Source: Methylobacterium adhaesivum (lineage in GTDB: Bacteria > Pseudomonadota > Alphaproteobacteria > Rhizobiales > Beijerinckiaceae). Taken from it: 64,000 nucleotides of DNA. The stretch is taken from NCBI RefSeq assembly GCF_022179065.1, contig NZ_BPQD01000007.1, forward strand, positions 62,001-126,000, written 5' to 3'. The notes under the pieces were generated by a model that did not search any database, was not told where the DNA came from, and worked only from the letters and a program-made list of their open reading frames with translations. The position numbers and the translations under genes were made by a program. Shown piece after piece: positions 59,669-64,000 of this stretch (its first letter is position 1; each line of letters opens with the position of its first letter).

Positions 59669-60376
59669 CTATACCGTCAGCGACACCCGTTGCGCGGTGG
59701 CGCGTTCGGCCTTCGTGCCCACTTCGGGTGGCGCGATCTCGCCGAGGGACTTCGCCATGAACGCGACGCTTGCGGAGCGTAGCTTGCCGTCCTCGAGGGT
59801 CATGGTGTTTGACAGGGCCTGCGACTGCATCATCCGGGCGGTGTAGAGGCCCTGGGCGGCATCGCGGGCGTCGTCGTCCTTGGCCGCCCGGCGCTCCTGT
59901 TCGAACGCGTCCAGGGCCTTGCGCGCGGCCTGCATCGCATTGAGCGAGGCGACGTCCTCGAAGGCTTTCACCAGCTCCGGATCGTCCGCGAACATCTTCT
60001 CGATGCGGGTCTTGTAGGGGCTGTCCGTCGTCACCGTGCCGAGGCTGTCGAGGGTCAGGGTGATGGGCTCGTCCAGGGGGATGCCCCGGCGGGTCAGGGC
60101 TTCGCTCAACCGCTCGCTCAGCGCCTTCGTGCGCTCGGAGACCAGGGCGTCGAACGACTTGACCGCGCCGCCCTCGGCCTGACCGGTCGCATCGGTCCCG
60201 GACGCGGACGAGGGCGCCACGAGGGCGGCGAGCGTGCGGCGTGCGGCGGCGCCGAGATCGACCGTGACGGCGGCGCCGGCCACCGCCGAGAAGGACGCTG
60301 CGGGCTTCGCGGCTGTTTTCGACGGGGTGCCGCCGCGGCCGGAAGACTGCGTCGTGCTCGTGCTCACCGTCGTCAT
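59669..60376 (-). CDS. Conserved protein of unknown function
   Basis: A protein of 235 residues. The N-terminal 70 residues are Ser/Thr/Ala-rich and probably disordered. The rest is helical: FDALVSERTKALSERLSEAL, RGIPLDEPITLTLDSLG, DSPYKTRIEKMFADDPELVK, FEDVASLNAMQAARKALDAF and MMQSQALSNTMTLEDGKLRS. There is no signal peptide. I do not recognise a family. It is convergent with the hybrid kinase gene. Confidence 0.75.
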   Translation of the reverse strand: MTTVSTSTTQSSGRGGTPSKTAAKPAASFSAVAGAAVTVDLGAAARRTLAALVAPSSASGTDATGQAEGGAVKSFDALVSERTKALSERLSEALTRRGIPLDEPITLTLDSLGTVTTDSPYKTRIEKMFADDPELVKAFEDVASLNAMQAARKALDAFEQERRAAKDDDARDAAQGLYTARMMQSQALSNTMTLEDGKLRSASVAFMAKSLGEIAPPEVGTKAERATAQRVSLTV

Positions 60377-60492
60377 CGCCGAATACCCGCCAAGCGTGAA
60401 GAGTTATCCTCTCTACACTCTTGGTGTCTAAGGGAGCCTTTACGCCTCCCCGGCACGCGGGCGCGCTCGGCGCGGCGCGAGCCGGCGGACGT

Positions 60493-61284
60493 TTACGCCG
60501 GGCCGGCCTCGCCGCCCCCGCGCGCCTCCGCCGCCATGGCCACCAGCACCTTGCGAAGCGCCCCCATCTCCCGCACCGGCTCCGGGTAGAGCACCCGCGC
60601 CGTGCGGTCGCCGGCCAGAAGATCCATGCCCTCGGGGTCGAGGCCGGTGAGGCGCCACGGCCCCGCCTCGGCACCGGTCCCGGCGGCGTAGAGGGCCAGC
60701 GCGTCGAGGTGGTCGGCGTTCATGTGCGCGACGGCGCCGGCCTCGCCCGCCACCAGGGACTCGGCGCCCACGAGATCGAGGCGCAGCTCGTCGGCCCTCA
60801 GCACCGCGGCCTTGGCGAAGCCCCCGTTGAGATGGCCGGCGGCCGGCTCCAGGGCGAAGAAGCCAAAATCGGGGAAATCCGCGTAGAGCGCCGCCTTGGG
60901 ATGGCGGGCGAGGAAGCGGGCGCGGTGGCGCGGCTCTTCGCTCTGGCTCGCCCGCCCCGTCACCGTGAGGCGCGGATGCGCCAGGGGATCGCCTTTGCCG
61001 CCGGCGCTGAACAGCAGGGAGGCGCGCGGGTCGGCGAGGAGATTGCGGGTATGGGCCGAGAGCCGCGACAGCAGCATCAGGGGCGTCCCGTCCGCGTCCG
61101 TGGCGATCGTCACGAGGGAGACGAAGGGCGTACCGTCCTCGGGATCGAGGGTCGCGAGGGCCCCCGACCGGACCGTGCGGAGGAGGTGGCGGGCGAGCCC
61201 GATGGCGTCGAACCCCGCCTCCGCCGCCGGGAGCGGCACCGCCGGCCCGCGCCGCCCATCCCTGGTCTGCGTCCCCTCCGCCAT
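60493..61284 (-). CDS. HugZ-family heme/FMN-fold protein (PNPOx-like with DUF2470)
   Basis: A protein of 263 residues. The N-terminal split-barrel domain of the pyridoxamine-phosphate-oxidase fold (about 20-170) has GALATLDPEDGTPFVSLVTI and LMLLSRLSAHTRNLLADPRA. The C-terminal DUF2470 domain has VAHMNADHLDALALYA and a Trp/Leu-rich end. Proteins of this layout include the heme oxygenase HugZ and other heme-binding proteins; the ligand here is not known. AGAGGA 7 bases before ATG 61284 supports the start. It is divergent from chvI. Confidence 0.88.
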   Translation of the reverse strand: MAEGTQTRDGRRGPAVPLPAAEAGFDAIGLARHLLRTVRSGALATLDPEDGTPFVSLVTIATDADGTPLMLLSRLSAHTRNLLADPRASLLFSAGGKGDPLAHPRLTVTGRASQSEEPRHRARFLARHPKAALYADFPDFGFFALEPAAGHLNGGFAKAAVLRADELRLDLVGAESLVAGEAGAVAHMNADHLDALALYAAGTGAEAGPWRLTGLDPEGMDLLAGDRTARVLYPEPVREMGALRKVLVAMAAEARGGGEAGPA

Positions 61285-61573
61285 CGTCGCGTCCTCTTGA
61301 TCGGTTGAACGGCCGGATGATAGCGGCGGCGCGGGCGGTTTTGCGAGCCCGCGCGAGTGCGGCCCGTTGGCCGCAGTCAAGCCGCAATGCAACGCCGCTC
61401 GCTTTTTATCCGGGGACCCTTTACACAGCCTGACTCTCCGCGCGAAAGCGGCTCCGCCCGAGAGGCGGGCCGCCAGCGCGTTTTTCGCCGACCCTGGTCA
61501 CGGGGTGGGATGCGGGAGATGCGGGACGCAGCGTGCGGCCGCCACGACCGGATCCGAGCTTTAGGGAACGCGC

Positions 61574-62284
61574 ATGCCGACCATCGCCCTCGTGGACGAC
61601 GATAGAAACATCCTCACCTCGGTCTCCATCGCCCTGGAGACGGAAGGCTACCGGATTCAGACCTACACGGACGGCGCCTCGGCGCTCGACGGCCTGAAGC
61701 ACTCCCCGCCCGACCTCGCGATCTTCGATATCAAGATGCCGCGCATGGACGGAATGGAGCTTCTCAGGCGTCTGCGGCAGAAATCCGACCTGCCGGTGAT
61801 CTTCCTCACCTCGAAAGACGAGGAGATCGACGAATTGTTCGGCCTCAAGATGGGCGCCGACGATTTCATCCACAAACCATTCTCCCAGCGCCTGCTGGTG
61901 GAGCGCGTAAAGGCGGTGCTGCGCCGCTTCGCCCCGAAGGACGGGCCCGGCGCCGCCGCCCGCGAGGCCGATGCCGCCGCCCGCTCCCTCGAGCGCGGCC
62001 TGCTCATGATGGACCCCGAGCGCCACACCTGCACCTGGAAGGGCGAAGCCGTGACCCTCACGGTCACCGAGTTCCTGATTCTGCAGGCTCTGGCCCACCG
62101 CCCGGGCGTCGTGAAGAGCCGCAACGCCCTCATGGACGCGGCCTACGACGATCAGGTCTACGTCGACGACCGCACCATCGACAGCCACATCAAGCGCCTG
62201 CGCAAGAAGTTCAAGGTGACCGATACGAGCTTCGACATGATCGAGACGCTCTACGGCGTCGGCTACCGCTTCAAGGAAAGCTGA
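61574..62284 (+). CDS. chvI: Response regulator ChvI (OmpR family)
   Basis: A protein of 236 residues. The receiver domain has [15 protein letters not shown], phosphoacceptor Asp52 in [12 protein letters not shown] and the Lys in DFIHKPFSQ. The winged-helix domain has [37 protein letters not shown] and [13 protein letters not shown]. ChvI is the conserved response regulator of the ChvG/ChvI acid- and envelope-sensing system of Hyphomicrobiales. AGGGA precedes the ATG by 6 bases. chvG begins 51 bases later. Confidence 0.95.
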   Translation: MPTIALVDDDRNILTSVSIALETEGYRIQTYTDGASALDGLKHSPPDLAIFDIKMPRMDGMELLRRLRQKSDLPVIFLTSKDEEIDELFGLKMGADDFIHKPFSQRLLVERVKAVLRRFAPKDGPGAAAREADAAARSLERGLLMMDPERHTCTWKGEAVTLTVTEFLILQALAHRPGVVKSRNALMDAAYDDQVYVDDRTIDSHIKRLRKKFKVTDTSFDMIETLYGVGYRFKES

Positions 62285-62335
62285 TCGCCGCTCGCCCCCG
62301 TGCCCAGCTTCCCCGCCCCACCGAACCGGAACGAC

Positions 62336-64000
62336 GTGGCGACCTCAGATCAAGCCGAAGACCGCCCGCTCCGCATGGTGGAGTGGCCCCGCGCCCTGTG
62401 GAACGCCATCGGCCAGCGGGCCTCGTCGAGCCTCACGCGGCGGATCGTGGTGCTCAACCTCGTAGGGCTGTTCGCCCTGCTGTTCGGCTTCCTCTACCTC
62501 AATCAGTTCCGCCAGGGGCTGATCCAGGCGCGGGTGCAGAGCCTGCTGATCCAGGGCGAGATCATCGCGGGCGCCATCGCGGCCTCGGCCTCGGCCTCGG
62601 GCGATACCGGGGCCATCCGCATCGACCCCGACCGGCTCCTCGAACTCCAGGCGGGGGAGACCGACGAGACGCCCTCGCCGCTCGCCTTCTCCCTCAACCC
62701 GGAGCGGGTCGCGCCGCTCCTGCGCCGCCTCATCACCCCCACGGGCAACCGCGCTCGGGTTTATGACGGCGACGGCGGCCTCCTGTTCGATTCGCGCACC
62801 CTTTCGGCCCGCGGCGAGCCGGCCGTACGTGAACGCAAGCGCACGTCCCTGGAGAAGGCCTTCGACTACGTGCAGGGCCGGCTCTTCGGCGCTCAACGGC
62901 CGATTCCGGCCGAGGAGGTCGGCCCGACGAGCGGCCACGGCCTCAAGGAAGTGCAGGTGGCGCTCGGCGGCTCGCGCGGCACCATCGTCCGGCGCAACGA
63001 GGCGGGCGAGACCATCGTGTCCGTGGCGGTGCCGATCCAACGCGGCAGCGCCGTGCGCGGCGCGCTCCTTCTCTCGACGCAAGGCGGCGACATCGACCGG
63101 GTCATCGCCTCGGAGCGGTTCGGGCTGCTGCAGGTGTTCCTCGTGGCGGCGGCCGTGATGCTCGTCCTGTCGATCCTGCTCGCCGGGGCCATCGCCGGGC
63201 CGGTGCGGCGCCTCGCCGATGCCGCCGAGAAGGTGCGCCTCGGCATCAAGTCCCGCGAGGAGATCCCCGATTTCACGGGGCGCACGGACGAGATCGGCCA
63301 CCTCTCGGGGGCCCTGCGCGACATGACCCAGGCTCTCTACCGGCGCATCGACGCCATCGAGAGCTTCGCGGCCGACGTCTCCCACGAACTGAAGAACCCC
63401 CTCACGTCGCTGCGCAGCGCCGTCGAGACCCTGCCGCTCGCCAAATCCGACGAGTCGCGCGGGCGCCTGCTCCAGATCATCCAGCATGACGTGAAGCGCC
63501 TCGACCGCCTCATCTCCGACATCTCCGACGCCTCACGGCTCGACGCGGAGTTGGCCCGTGCCGAGGCGCGCAAGGTCGACATGCACAAGCTCATGACCAC
63601 GGTGGTCTCCGTGGCCAACGAGCGTCGACGGCCGAAGGACGCCCCGATTCAGCTCGACGTCGCGCAGCCCGCCGGCGAGATCGAAGCACCGTTCGCGATC
63701 TTCGGACACGACAGCCGCCTCGGACAGGTGGTCAACAACCTCCTCGACAACGCCCGTTCGTTCTCGCCCCCCGACGCCAAGGTGCGGGTCGCCCTGCGCC
63801 GCGTGCGCGGCGACGTGGAACTCGTGGTCGAGGATGAGGGTCCGGGCATCCCCGAACACGCCCTGGAACGCATCTTCGAGCGCTTCTACACCGATCGGCC
63901 CGAGCAGGGCTTCGGCCAGAATTCGGGCCTGGGCCTCTCGATTTCGCGCCAGATCGTCCAGGCCCATCGCGGCGTCATCCGGGCCCAGAACCGCCCCGGC
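62336..64000 (+). CDS. chvG: Sensor histidine kinase ChvG (3' end beyond window)
   Basis: 555 codons are visible without a stop; the gene runs past the window end. A short cytoplasmic N-terminus precedes a membrane helix (LVGLFALLFGFLYLNQF), a periplasmic sensor domain and a second membrane helix (VFLVAAAVMLVLSILLAGAI), HAMP, then the kinase core with SFAADVSHELKNPLTSLRSA (His350), NNLLDNARSFSPP, EDEGPGIPEHALERIFERFY and SGLGLSISRQIV. In relatives the periplasmic repressor ExoR controls it. GTG 62336 is chosen; GTG 62300 and ATG 62375 are also in frame. Confidence 0.93.
   Translation, partial: MATSDQAEDRPLRMVEWPRALWNAIGQRASSSLTRRIVVLNLVGLFALLFGFLYLNQFRQGLIQARVQSLLIQGEIIAGAIAASASASGDTGAIRIDPDRLLELQAGETDETPSPLAFSLNPERVAPLLRRLITPTGNRARVYDGDGGLLFDSRTLSARGEPAVRERKRTSLEKAFDYVQGRLFGAQRPIPAEEVGPTSGHGLKEVQVALGGSRGTIVRRNEAGETIVSVAVPIQRGSAVRGALLLSTQGGDIDRVIASERFGLLQVFLVAAAVMLVLSILLAGAIAGPVRRLADAAEKVRLGIKSREEIPDFTGRTDEIGHLSGALRDMTQALYRRIDAIESFAADVSHELKNPLTSLRSAVETLPLAKSDESRGRLLQIIQHDVKRLDRLISDISDASRLDAELARAEARKVDMHKLMTTVVSVANERRRPKDAPIQLDVAQPAGEIEAPFAIFGHDSRLGQVVNNLLDNARSFSPPDAKVRVALRRVRGDVELVVEDEGPGIPEHALERIFERFYTDRPEQGFGQNSGLGLSISRQIVQAHRGVIRAQNRPG

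Overview
This 64 kb window is GC-rich chromosomal DNA from an alphaproteobacterium of the order Hyphomicrobiales, most likely Methylobacterium or Methylorubrum. The evidence is high GC at third codon positions, a ChvI/ChvG pair, the ornithine-lipid acyltransferase OlsB, a separate small subunit of methylmalonyl-CoA mutase, a PaoABC-type aldehyde oxidoreductase, an HWE-type kinase, and the gene order rplU-rpmA-obgE-proB-proA-nadD-rsfS-rlmH-envC-ctpA. Most of the window is core genome. I saw no tRNA or rRNA genes, CRISPR array, transposase or prophage.

Layout, left to right. 0-5 kb: a lemA/TPM-domain membrane-protein operon on the minus strand, then a SelW-like thioredoxin-fold protein overlapping an HWE sensor kinase. 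5-8.6 kb: a soluble chemoreceptor facing a membrane-anchored M23 peptidase. 8.7-12.5 kb: paoABC. 12.9-15.1 kb: a small exported protein, a Crp/Fnr regulator and an SGNH hydrolase. 15.2-20.7 kb: rpmI-rplT, then pheS, a frameshifted small ORF, pheT and a DUF1186/SEC-C protein. 20.8-25.4 kb: small conserved proteins, a WD40 protein, a DUF1275 membrane protein, a stand-alone response regulator and an unusual ROK-type kinase.

25.4-37.5 kb is a long minus-strand cluster beginning at a good promoter upstream of rplU. It covers ribosomal proteins L21 and L27, ribosome-associated factors (ObgE, RsfS, RlmH), proline synthesis (ProB, ProA), NAD synthesis (NadD), cell-wall and periplasmic factors (EnvC, CtpA, divergent polysaccharide deacetylase) and RppH. 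Many of these genes overlap or are separated by only a few bases. 37.5-48.1 kb holds a HerA/DUF853 ATPase, OlsB, an SDR protein, QueG, a glutathione transferase, UppP, the methylmalonyl-CoA mutase small subunit and small exported or acidic proteins. 48.4-64 kb holds two hybrid sensor kinases, a solitary type IIG-like restriction-methylation protein next to lepA, a HugZ-family protein and the ChvI/ChvG system. chvG is cut by the window end.

The most interesting item is the ROK-type sugar-kinase homologue at 24058-25137. Its sequence motifs are in circularly permuted order: the C-terminal lobe motifs precede the DIGGS phosphate loop. Other points of interest are a chemoreceptor with a CZB-like tail that has lost its predicted zinc ligands, the broken or recoded small gene between pheS and pheT, the isolated restriction-methylase fusion, and several intergenic repeats.
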